From positions 298,374 to 362,373 of the forward strand of contig JAAZZG010000001.1 in the NCBI GenBank assembly GCA_014237715.1: DNA of 64,000 nucleotides, read 5' to 3'. The notes under the pieces are model-generated. The model was not told the DNA's origin and ran no database searches. It saw nothing but the letters and a program-made list of their open reading frames with translations. The position numbers were made by a program, and so were the translations under genes. The number at the start of each line of letters is the position of its first letter. The first letter of the stretch is position 1. Positions 58,099 through 64,000 of this stretch are shown in pieces. This stretch comes from Acidimicrobiales bacterium (GTDB taxonomy: Bacteria; Actinomycetota; Acidimicrobiia; Acidimicrobiales; MedAcidi-G1).

Positions 58099-59721
58099 GT
58101 GACCACGTATGCCTCCGAGGAATTCAGCGCCGACGAGGCCGACGTCCTCCGGCGCTATTTCACGAACCTGGACCAGCCAGTCTTCGCTCTGGTCAATCTT
58201 CCCGAGGTGGTCAAGGGAGCGTTGTTCGCCCGCTATTCAAGATCCGACAAGAGCCTCCGGCGTCTCTTCCTCGAGGAGTTCGTCGGCGAGCTCGACGTGT
58301 CTGGCGACGAGAGCATCGATGCCACCGTGGGCCTACGTCGTGCCGAAGAGCTCTACGACAAGGTCTTCTTCGAGTACGGCGACGACAGCGTGGCCCAACT
58401 CGGGGGCGTGCACCTGGCCTGCGAGCAGGCCTCCAATCTGCTGACCAAGATCCTGGAATGGGGACGCCTGATGGCGTACCTCGAGCAGTCCACCCGGTAT
58501 ATCGCCTACGACTCCCGCCTGGGCGGGCGGTACCGCTATCACCGGGATCCCGAGATCCTGGCTTCGGCGTTGGGGGCTCGCTACATCTCCGACATGGATC
58601 GTCTTTTCGACGTCTACGCCGACCTCGTCCGGGACATGAACGAACACTTCCGTCAGCGCATCACCAAGGCGCCGTCGGACTCTGATTTCATCTACCGGCA
58701 GGCGGTAGCCGCCAAGGCCTTCGACGCCGTCCGCGGCGTGCTGCCGTCCGCTTCGTTGTCCAACGTGGGCATCTACGGGACGGGGCAGGCCTACGAGTCG
58801 TTGCTGGTCAGGATGCGGGCCCATCCGTTGCCTGAGGCTCGCGAGTATTCGGCGTTGATGCTGGCCGAGCTCCGGAAGGTCATCCCCTCGTTTCTGAAAC
58901 GGGTCGACCTGCCCGATCGGGGCGACGAGATCGGCGCCTATTCCACGGACATCCGGGAGCGCCTGGAGGACCTGGCGGAGGGCTACTTCCCGCCGGAGGA
59001 GCCGGCAGCCGGTTCGCCCACCGTCGACCTCACTGACTTTGATCCCGATGCCGAGGTCAAGTTGGTGGCGTCGGCGTTGTACCCGGCCACCAACCGCTCT
59101 GACCGTGAAGTCGAGGCCCGGGTCCGGTCGATGACCGTCGACGAGCGCTTGTCTGTCCTGCGGGCCATGGTTGGTGACCGGGCCCATCGACGTCACCGCC
59201 CGGGACGTGCGTTGGAGCGGCCTTCCTACCGCTTCGATGTGCTGTCGGACTACGGCGCCTTCCGGGACATGCAACGCCACCGGATGCTGACCATCGACTG
59301 GCAACGGCTCAGCCCGGACCATGGCTACGTACGACCACCTGAAGTCGACGAAGCCGGCGTTGGTGGCCGTTTCGATGCCGCCATGGAACGGTCGCGTGAT
59401 CTCCACGATGCGCTTCTAGAGCCTTTCCCTGAACAGGCTCCGTATGCCGTGTCGCTCGCCTACCGGGTGCGGTACATGATGCACATGAACGCGCGAGAGG
59501 CCATGCACGTTCTGGAGTTGCGGTCCACCCCACAGGGGCACCCGTCGTATCGCGAGGTGGCTCAGCAGATGCACCGCCTCATCGGCGACGTGGCCGGCCA
59601 TAAGGCCATTGCTGAGATGATGGCCTTCGTTGACCATTCGTCAGAACCCGAACTGGAACGCCTGGATGCTGAGCGTCGAGCCGAGGAGAAGCGGGCGGCG
59701 AGAGACTCGCAAACCAGTTGA
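58099..59721 (+). CDS. tandem ThyX-like protein (FAD-dependent thymidylate synthase family)
   Basis: A 540-residue protein that looks like two fused ThyX units, about twice the length of ThyX (210-250 residues). The canonical ThyX motif R-H-R-x7-S-x-R-Y is split. The first half has EWGRLMAYLEQSTRY, keeping the SxRY end without RHR, and the second has DMQRHRMLTIDWQRLS, keeping RHR. Each half is predicted mostly helical with paired segments such as FEYGDDSVAQLG and LELRSTPQGHPSYR. Related long proteins occur in other actinobacteria. Whether it makes dTMP is unknown. Confidence 0.75.
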   Translation: MTTYASEEFSADEADVLRRYFTNLDQPVFALVNLPEVVKGALFARYSRSDKSLRRLFLEEFVGELDVSGDESIDATVGLRRAEELYDKVFFEYGDDSVAQLGGVHLACEQASNLLTKILEWGRLMAYLEQSTRYIAYDSRLGGRYRYHRDPEILASALGARYISDMDRLFDVYADLVRDMNEHFRQRITKAPSDSDFIYRQAVAAKAFDAVRGVLPSASLSNVGIYGTGQAYESLLVRMRAHPLPEAREYSALMLAELRKVIPSFLKRVDLPDRGDEIGAYSTDIRERLEDLAEGYFPPEEPAAGSPTVDLTDFDPDAEVKLVASALYPATNRSDREVEARVRSMTVDERLSVLRAMVGDRAHRRHRPGRALERPSYRFDVLSDYGAFRDMQRHRMLTIDWQRLSPDHGYVRPPEVDEAGVGGRFDAAMERSRDLHDALLEPFPEQAPYAVSLAYRVRYMMHMNAREAMHVLELRSTPQGHPSYREVAQQMHRLIGDVAGHKAIAEMMAFVDHSSEPELERLDAERRAEEKRAARDSQTS

Positions 59722-59856
59722 CGACCCGGACCCGACATCCGATACACCTGGTGCAGACGACGCTCCAGACCGGTCCGATGCTCAGGTGGGTCGCACGGGC
59801 CGAGAACCTGTCTATGCTCCCGCCGCTAGCACATAAGAAACCTTTTCGAGGCCCTA

Positions 59857-60330
59857 ATGAGTGATACCGAAACCGACGAACCCTCTGGCGAGGAGTTGGA
59901 CGACGCGTCCGAGGACGGCATGGAGTTGGATGTCGGCGACCTCGACGGCGAGGTGGGCGATGACGATCCCAGTGAGGATGCCTCGGCTGGTGCAGATGAA
60001 GTTGATGAGTCCGACGACGAAGATGAGGATGAAGAGGGCGCCCGTCCTGCCGGTGACTCCGCTTCGGAAGAAGAGGACGAGGACGACGACGAGGTCGAGG
60101 ACGATCTGGACGCCATCCTTCGTGATCGGATCGCCGCCGCCGCTGACGACGACGACGACGAGGACGAGGACGAGGCCGCGGTCAAGGCGACGGCTCCTAA
60201 ACCCTCTCCCGGAGGCCTTGTCGAACGTCAGGATGACGAACTCCACTGTCCTCACTGCTTCCTGTTGGTCCAGGCCTCCGCTGTTGCCTCATCGGGGGAG
60301 TGCGGGCATTGCGGAGGACCGATCTCCTGA
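59857..60330 (+). CDS. acidic protein with C-terminal zinc ribbon (DUF4193-like)
   Basis: A 157-residue protein. Residues 1-110 are almost entirely Asp/Glu/Ser and disordered. The C-terminus (DELHCPHCFLLVQASAV then CGHCGGP) is a CxxC...CxxC zinc ribbon. This resembles actinobacterial DUF4193 proteins, whose ending reads D-E-F-x-C-x-x-C-F-L-V. Those are short and also acidic, but this acidic part is longer. The role is unknown. The leader is about 40 bases if the TATGCT near 59813 is the -10, with GAGG before the ATG. Confidence 0.75.
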   Translation: MSDTETDEPSGEELDDASEDGMELDVGDLDGEVGDDDPSEDASAGADEVDESDDEDEDEEGARPAGDSASEEEDEDDDEVEDDLDAILRDRIAAAADDDDDEDEDEAAVKATAPKPSPGGLVERQDDELHCPHCFLLVQASAVASSGECGHCGGPIS

Positions 60331-60409
60331 AGATCGAGCTCCGGTGAGGGGCCAACCTGGTGGAAGAGTCGTCTGATGGAGGAGTGGTCCTGATGGACAT
60401 GTCGGTCTG

Positions 60410-60886
60410 ATGGAGGAATCCGTTCGGCTCGCAGTGCTGGCCGATGCTGAAGTTCTGGGGTGGCTGGTCGTAGGAGCCCGAGCCGAGCTGCCTGACAAGA
60501 AGGGCGGCGACGTCGTGCAACGACTGGATCCGCATCGGGTCGATCCCAGCGCCCGGGTCATGGCGGCGGTCGAGGATCCCGACACGACCGTTCTCTTGGG
60601 ATGCATCGACGGAACTCCGGTCGGCTACGGCCTGATGACCGTGGCCTCCGTTTCGGACGGAAGCCTCCAGGCGACGGTTGACGAGTTGTTTGTGGATCCG
60701 GAGGCGCGGTCAGTGGGCGTCGGTGAGGCAATCATCGAGGCCCTGAAGACTGATGCGATGGAGCGTGGAGCGGTGGCCATCCAGTCCACGGCCCTGCCGG
60801 GGGACAGGGCCACCAAGAATTTCTTCGAATCCCAGGGCATGGTGGCAAGGGCCATCATCGTCCATCGGTGGCTGGACGGTCGGTGA
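60410..60886 (+). CDS. GNAT-family acetyltransferase
   Basis: A 158-residue protein with the GNAT fold. VDELFVDPEARSVGVGEAIIEALKTDAMERG contains the acetyl-CoA pyrophosphate loop, here ARSVGVGEA, near residue 97. ALPGDRATKNFFESQGMVARAIIVHRWL is the usual end. The substrate is unknown. It overlaps the Nudix gene by 4 bases, so the two are co-translated. Confidence 0.85.
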   Translation: MEESVRLAVLADAEVLGWLVVGARAELPDKKGGDVVQRLDPHRVDPSARVMAAVEDPDTTVLLGCIDGTPVGYGLMTVASVSDGSLQATVDELFVDPEARSVGVGEAIIEALKTDAMERGAVAIQSTALPGDRATKNFFESQGMVARAIIVHRWLDGR

Positions 60887-61329
60887 AGCCTTCCTCACCG
60901 ACTGGCCGTTCAGTGATTGGCCGACCGGAACTCTGCGTGGGTGCTGTGGTGGTCGACGAAGACCGGCTACTGCTGATCCGACGGGGCTCCGATCCGGGCC
61001 ATGGTCGCTGGTCACTCCCCGGGGGGCGTGTCGAAGCCGGCGAGGCCTTGGTGGCGGCCGTCGTGCGTGAACTCCGGGAAGAGACCGGTCTGGAGGGTCT
61101 CTGCGGTCCGATGCTGGGGTGGGTGGAGCGGATGGGCGTTGACCATCACTTCGTGATAGTCAACTTCCGGGTGGACATTCTCGATGATGGTTCCCCGGCC
61201 GCCGGTTCCGATGCCGACGAGGCTGCCTGGACGTCCTTCGATCAACTGGGGCTGACTGACCTCGCCGACGGACTGGCGGCCTTCCTCGTCGACTACGAGG
61301 TGGTCCCCGCCGGGATCCTGTTCCACTAA
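60883..61329 (+). CDS. Nudix hydrolase
   Basis: A 148-residue Nudix protein. The Nudix box runs from GRVEAGE to REETGLEG, about residues 47-69, with all conserved Gly, Arg and Glu residues. The rest of the sheet is present (VGAVVVDEDRLLLIRRGSDPGHGRWSLPGG). It should cleave a nucleoside diphosphate linked to another group, perhaps an oxidised nucleotide or ADP-ribose. The GTG start overlaps the GNAT stop. Confidence 0.93.
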   Translation: MKPSSPTGRSVIGRPELCVGAVVVDEDRLLLIRRGSDPGHGRWSLPGGRVEAGEALVAAVVRELREETGLEGLCGPMLGWVERMGVDHHFVIVNFRVDILDDGSPAAGSDADEAAWTSFDQLGLTDLADGLAAFLVDYEVVPAGILFH

Positions 61330-61366
61330 ACGATGGTGCTGCTGGTGCCGGTTTCGGGGCCCCGCG

Positions 61367-62128
61367 CTAGCGACCCAGCCAGTTGGGCGCTCGCTTTTCG
61401 ATAAAGGCCCGTGGACCCTCCTGAAAATCCTCTGAGCGGAACACGTCGCGGGACGCCTCAGCACTCAGGGCGAAAGCCGCGTCGTCGTCCAACAGGGAAG
61501 CTTCGACGATCACCTGACGCGACGCCCGGACGGCTAGCGGGGCGTTGGCACCGATCTCAGCTGCCAGTGCGATGGCACTGTCCAATGCTCCGCCCGCTTC
61601 CACGAGGCGGTTGACCACGCCATGGTGGTGGGCCGTCTCGGCGTTGATCGGGTCACCGGTCAGCGCCATCTCCATGGCCAGGTTTCGAGGGAGGGCCCGT
61701 GGCAGGCGAATCAGCCCACCCGCGTTGGCGATGAGCGAGCGCTTAACCTCCGGAATCCCGAACCGGGCATTAGAGCCGGCTACCACCAGGTCACACGACA
61801 GCACTATCTCAAACCCACCAGCCAGGGCCGGGCCCTCGACCGCAGCGATTATCGGCTTGGTCCGCTCGCGACGAACGATGCCCGCGAATCCGCCACGATC
61901 GGTGGCAAGGTCAGCGGTCCCAGAGGCCACTGCCTTGAGGTCGGCTCCAGCGCAGAAGGCGGGGCCGGCACCGGCGATGACGCCCACCCAGAGGGAGTCG
62001 TCCGCTTCCAACTGGTCGATGGCCGACTCGAGATCGACTGCTAGCTGATGGTCGACGGCATTACGGGCTTCGGGTCGATCCAGGGTGATGACCGCCACGC
62101 GGTCACGAATATCGAAATGAACGGTCAT
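61367..62128 (-). CDS. enoyl-CoA hydratase/isomerase family protein
   Basis: A 253-residue crotonase-fold protein. VAVITLDRPEARNAVD opens it, GAGPAFCAGADLKAVASG is the first oxyanion loop, and EGPALAGGFEIVLSCDLVVAG the second. The site usually holding catalytic Glu in hydratases reads NARFGIPEVKRSL, so the residues at GIPEVK fit a typical ECH. It probably hydrates or isomerises a CoA thioester in fatty acid or amino acid degradation. The ATG follows TAGGGT by 7 bases. It converges on the Nudix gene. Confidence 0.9.
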   Translation of the reverse strand: MTVHFDIRDRVAVITLDRPEARNAVDHQLAVDLESAIDQLEADDSLWVGVIAGAGPAFCAGADLKAVASGTADLATDRGGFAGIVRRERTKPIIAAVEGPALAGGFEIVLSCDLVVAGSNARFGIPEVKRSLIANAGGLIRLPRALPRNLAMEMALTGDPINAETAHHHGVVNRLVEAGGALDSAIALAAEIGANAPLAVRASRQVIVEASLLDDDAAFALSAEASRDVFRSEDFQEGPRAFIEKRAPNWLGR

Positions 62129-62135
62129 GGCGCCG

Positions 62136-62141
62136 ACCCTA
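62136..62141 (-). promoter_or_regulatory. -10 element, leaderless start of enoyl-CoA hydratase
   Basis: TAGGGT on the minus strand ends 7 bases before the ATG at 62128. Confidence 0.6.
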
Positions 62142-62155
62142 CTGAGAGGCCCCGA

Positions 62156-63460
62156 TCAGGAACGAGTGCGCCCCCGACGGGCACGGGGCGGCGGGGTGGG
62201 TTCGATACCGAACGCCTTGGCGATGTCGGGCACGCTCATCGAGAGCCGCTTGACCGCCGCTAGCAACTGCTCGTTCGGTTCCGCGGGTAGACCCTCGGGC
62301 ACGACCCGGAGGTGAACCGGCGAAAGTGATAGGGCGTCCAGCACGGTGGCCCAACGGTCCTGGCTGGTGTCGGCCGTGAGGCCGGCGGCGGCCATGGTGG
62401 CCAGACGATCGAGGAGCGGGGCGGACAACGGAGAACCGGCCTTGGGTGGGCGCGAGCTGAGTCGCAGAGCCCTCACCACCCGGTCATCATCGAGTGCCGA
62501 GGTGACCTCAGCCAGCCAGCTCTGTTGCTCGCGGTCCACCCTCACCGCCAGGCCGGTACGAATTTGTTCGGCGAGGGCCTTGTTGTCCTCGCCCTTGGCG
62601 GACTGCTCGGCGGCCACCACGACGGATCGCAGATCTCGCAGGTCGATGTCGTCGATACCGACCAGTGCGGCTTCGGCGCGGTCCTGCCAGTCGGCGACCC
62701 GGAGCGATGGGTGGATCCGTTCTGCCAACTTCAGTAGTAGTGCGGCCGGAATCGGCGGTTCACCTCCTGCTTCGGAAGCCTTGTTCTGGGCCTCGATGGC
62801 CGACCGAACACCGGGGACGCCGTCCCGCAACAGGATCTGGGCCAGCAATTTTTGATCCTCGGGAAGTGCGGCCAGGGCCGCCTTGCGGTGGGCGCGGCGA
62901 GGCCGAAGTCGCTTCGCCCGGGGCTTTTGGCCAGCGTCGTCAGCCGGCCGGTTGCGGGGCCGACGGTCTCCGCCTCCACTGTCACGCTGGGGACGGGAGC
63001 GGCGGTCGCTGGAACCTCGACTGTCTCCGCCGTCCCGCCGGCCACCTCGGGAACCGTCGGTCTTAGAGCGGGTGTCATCGTCACCTTGAGGGCGGCGCCG
63101 ATCACCGCGACCGCCCTCGCGCCCGCCGCGACGGTCTCGACCGCTTCGTGGGCCGTCGTCATCCCGGCGGCGGTTTCGTTTGCCGGCTAGTCGGGTCGTG
63201 ACCAGGGGCTCGTCGCCGCCGGATCCGAGCATCTCGAGAAGTGCCGGAGCCTCCCGTGCGTCCTTCTCGGCCAGTACCGAGGTCACCTCGATGCCGTCCA
63301 TGAATTGCTCGACTTCGACGCGCAGTACATCCCCGATGGCGGCACCAGTGGGCACGAGTGATCCTCCGACCGAACCCTTGGGCTGGCGGGCTCCGGCAGC
63401 ACGCCAGGTCCAGTTGCCGTCTTCTCGTGTGCTGGTTAGCTCGATCTCCATCCGGGGCAT
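62156..63460 (-). CDS. RG-rich protein with two conserved ends, unknown
   Basis: A 434-residue protein, not recognised. Residues 1-90 form a beta-rich, OB-like head (GNWTWRAAGARQPKGSVGGSLVPTGAAIGDVLRVEVE...IEVTSVLAEKD). About 90-190 is a disordered Arg/Gly/Asp-rich segment with many RGG and DRR repeats, then a Lys/Arg cluster (KPRAKRLRPRRAHRK). The C-terminal 220 residues are alpha-helical with PEDQKLLAQILLRDGVPGVRSAIEAQN. The layout suggests RNA binding. The ATG at 63460 follows TAGCGT by 8 bases; the frame extends to 63535. Confidence 0.75.
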   Translation of the reverse strand: MPRMEIELTSTREDGNWTWRAAGARQPKGSVGGSLVPTGAAIGDVLRVEVEQFMDGIEVTSVLAEKDAREAPALLEMLGSGGDEPLVTTRLAGKRNRRRDDDGPRSGRDRRGGREGGRGDRRRPQGDDDTRSKTDGSRGGRRDGGDSRGSSDRRSRPQRDSGGGDRRPRNRPADDAGQKPRAKRLRPRRAHRKAALAALPEDQKLLAQILLRDGVPGVRSAIEAQNKASEAGGEPPIPAALLLKLAERIHPSLRVADWQDRAEAALVGIDDIDLRDLRSVVVAAEQSAKGEDNKALAEQIRTGLAVRVDREQQSWLAEVTSALDDDRVVRALRLSSRPPKAGSPLSAPLLDRLATMAAAGLTADTSQDRWATVLDALSLSPVHLRVVPEGLPAEPNEQLLAAVKRLSMSVPDIAKAFGIEPTPPPRARRGRTRS

Positions 63461-63468
63461 GGGCAGGA

Positions 63469-63474
63469 ACGCTA
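63469..63474 (-). promoter_or_regulatory. possible -10 element of the RG-rich gene
   Basis: TAGCGT on the minus strand ends 8 bases before the ATG at 63460. Confidence 0.45.
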
Positions 63475-63669
63475 GCCGTCCGAGTCGCTGATCCGACCGG
63501 GCGGTAGTGGTCGGTGGGACAGGACGGTGAATCATTCTCGGGTAACCGTGAAGCGGCCTTGGGTCGAATCTGACGGACCATCAGATAGTACTGTAAGGTC
63601 GCAAGATGCCGACCGGAGGGGTCGGTACATCCGTGTCGCCCGCTGGTGGCTTGAGGAGGAAACAGACCG

Positions 63670-64000
63670 ATGAATCTACGGCTGCGTTTGATGGTTGTAT
63701 TTGCTGTGTTCGCGTTGTTCGCGGGCGCCTGTGGGGGAGTAGATGATGCATCCTCGTCGGACGACAGTGGGCCGGCGGCTTCGGCTACGACTGCTGCTCC
63801 GGCTGCGACTGCTGCTCCGGCTACGACTGCTGCTCCGGCTACGACTGCTGCTCCGGCTACGACTGCTGCGCCAGCTCAGGAAGAGGTCGGCACGGTTGCC
63901 GACCATCTGGGTGATGGAAGCCTCGGCGAGGTTCGTGTCGGTGACGGTGAGGAGATCCAGATTCGTTCGCTGAACGCCATTTCCGGCGATGTGGCGTTCC
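63670..64000 (+). CDS. substrate-binding lipoprotein, N-terminal part
   Basis: Only 110 residues are present; the gene runs past the window edge. The start is strong (GAGGAGGAAA about 9 bases before the ATG). A lipoprotein signal peptide ends in a lipobox-like FAGAC with the acylated Cys at about residue 21. A low-complexity linker of TTAAPA repeats follows, then EEIQIRSLNAISGDVAF, which resembles the first strand and loop of type I periplasmic binding proteins of branched-chain amino acid ABC transporters. That assignment is tentative. Confidence 0.7.
   Translation, partial: MNLRLRLMVVFAVFALFAGACGGVDDASSSDDSGPAASATTAAPAATAAPATTAAPATTAAPATTAAPAQEEVGTVADHLGDGSLGEVRVGDGEEIQIRSLNAISGDVAF
63787..63876 (+). 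repeat. 18-base tandem repeat in lipoprotein linker
   Basis: Five near-identical copies of ACGACTGCTGCTCCGGCT code TTAAPA (one ATAAPA). The last copy differs at two bases. Copy number may vary between strains. Confidence 0.9.

Noticed and set aside
59861..60376. Alternative frame rich in Thr and Arg over the acidic zinc-ribbon gene
   Set aside because: It arises from the GAC/GAG-rich codons of the acidic protein read one frame over, with no domain of its own.
63676..63906. Minus-strand frame with Ser-Arg repeats
   Set aside because: It is the mirror of the TTAAPA repeat in the lipoprotein gene; the plus strand has the Shine-Dalgarno, signal peptide and continuing frame.

Overview
The window is high-GC, gene-dense bacterial DNA from the Actinomycetota, most likely the class Acidimicrobiia. 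That placement is an inference. It rests on a complete Pup-proteasome locus (arc, dop, pup, prcB, prcA, pafA, pafB, pafC) running into tatA, tatC and a HelY-type helicase, on a fused FbiC for coenzyme F420, on DUF3151-like and DUF4193-like proteins, and on SOS-box and leaderless-promoter signals of actinobacterial type. No rRNA, tRNA, CRISPR array, insertion sequence or prophage is visible. The last gene runs off the right edge.

Layout. 0-2 kb: an SDR dehydrogenase, an AlkB-like dioxygenase under a perfect LexA box, and a small hydrophobic protein. 2.2-14.6 kb: a cell-surface glycan locus with two membrane-anchored SGNH hydrolases, a GT2 transferase with a DUF2304 partner, an acetyltransferase, three polytopic GT39-like transferases, a PIG-V-like mannosyltransferase, a polysaccharide deacetylase and a UGM-like flavoprotein. 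14.6-15.3 kb: a gene-free stretch with a cluster of DnaA-box-like sites. 15.3-24 kb: housekeeping genes (GDPD, flavin reductase, divergent pyruvate kinase, DUF3151, MobA, rhodanese, RNase D, CLC channel). 24.1-28 kb: glycolate oxidase GlcD-GlcE-GlcF. 28.1-31 kb: fbiC with an HxlR-type regulator. 31-34.2 kb: transaldolase and transketolase. 34.2-35.8 kb: a FIST sensor protein and partner. 35.9-41.7 kb: PBP4-type carboxypeptidase, stand-alone LON domain, three small membrane proteins, then a TtuB-like sulfur carrier, TtuA, TrmI and a MarP-like serine protease. 41.8-56.8 kb: ferredoxin, Pup-proteasome locus, LepB, GDPD, TatA, TatC, HelY. 56.8-64 kb: M20 amidohydrolase, tandem ThyX-like protein, zinc-ribbon protein, GNAT, Nudix, enoyl-CoA hydratase, an RG-rich unknown and the start of a binding lipoprotein.

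How the parts work together. Many genes overlap by 1-4 bases and are probably translationally coupled. TtuB, TtuA and TrmI would act on the same tRNA T-loop (s2T54 and m1A58). Their operon lies directly before the Pup system, so two ubiquitin-fold or ubiquitin-like carrier systems sit side by side. Pup already ends in Gly-Gly-Glu, so Dop is expected to serve as depupylase only.

The clearest window-wide pattern is a promoter grammar. About twenty transcription-unit starts carry TAnnnT (or CAnnnT) 6-8 bases before the start codon and generally lack a clear Shine-Dalgarno sequence, which indicates leaderless mRNAs. Internal genes and a few special genes use a Shine-Dalgarno sequence instead. This pattern was used to choose several start codons.
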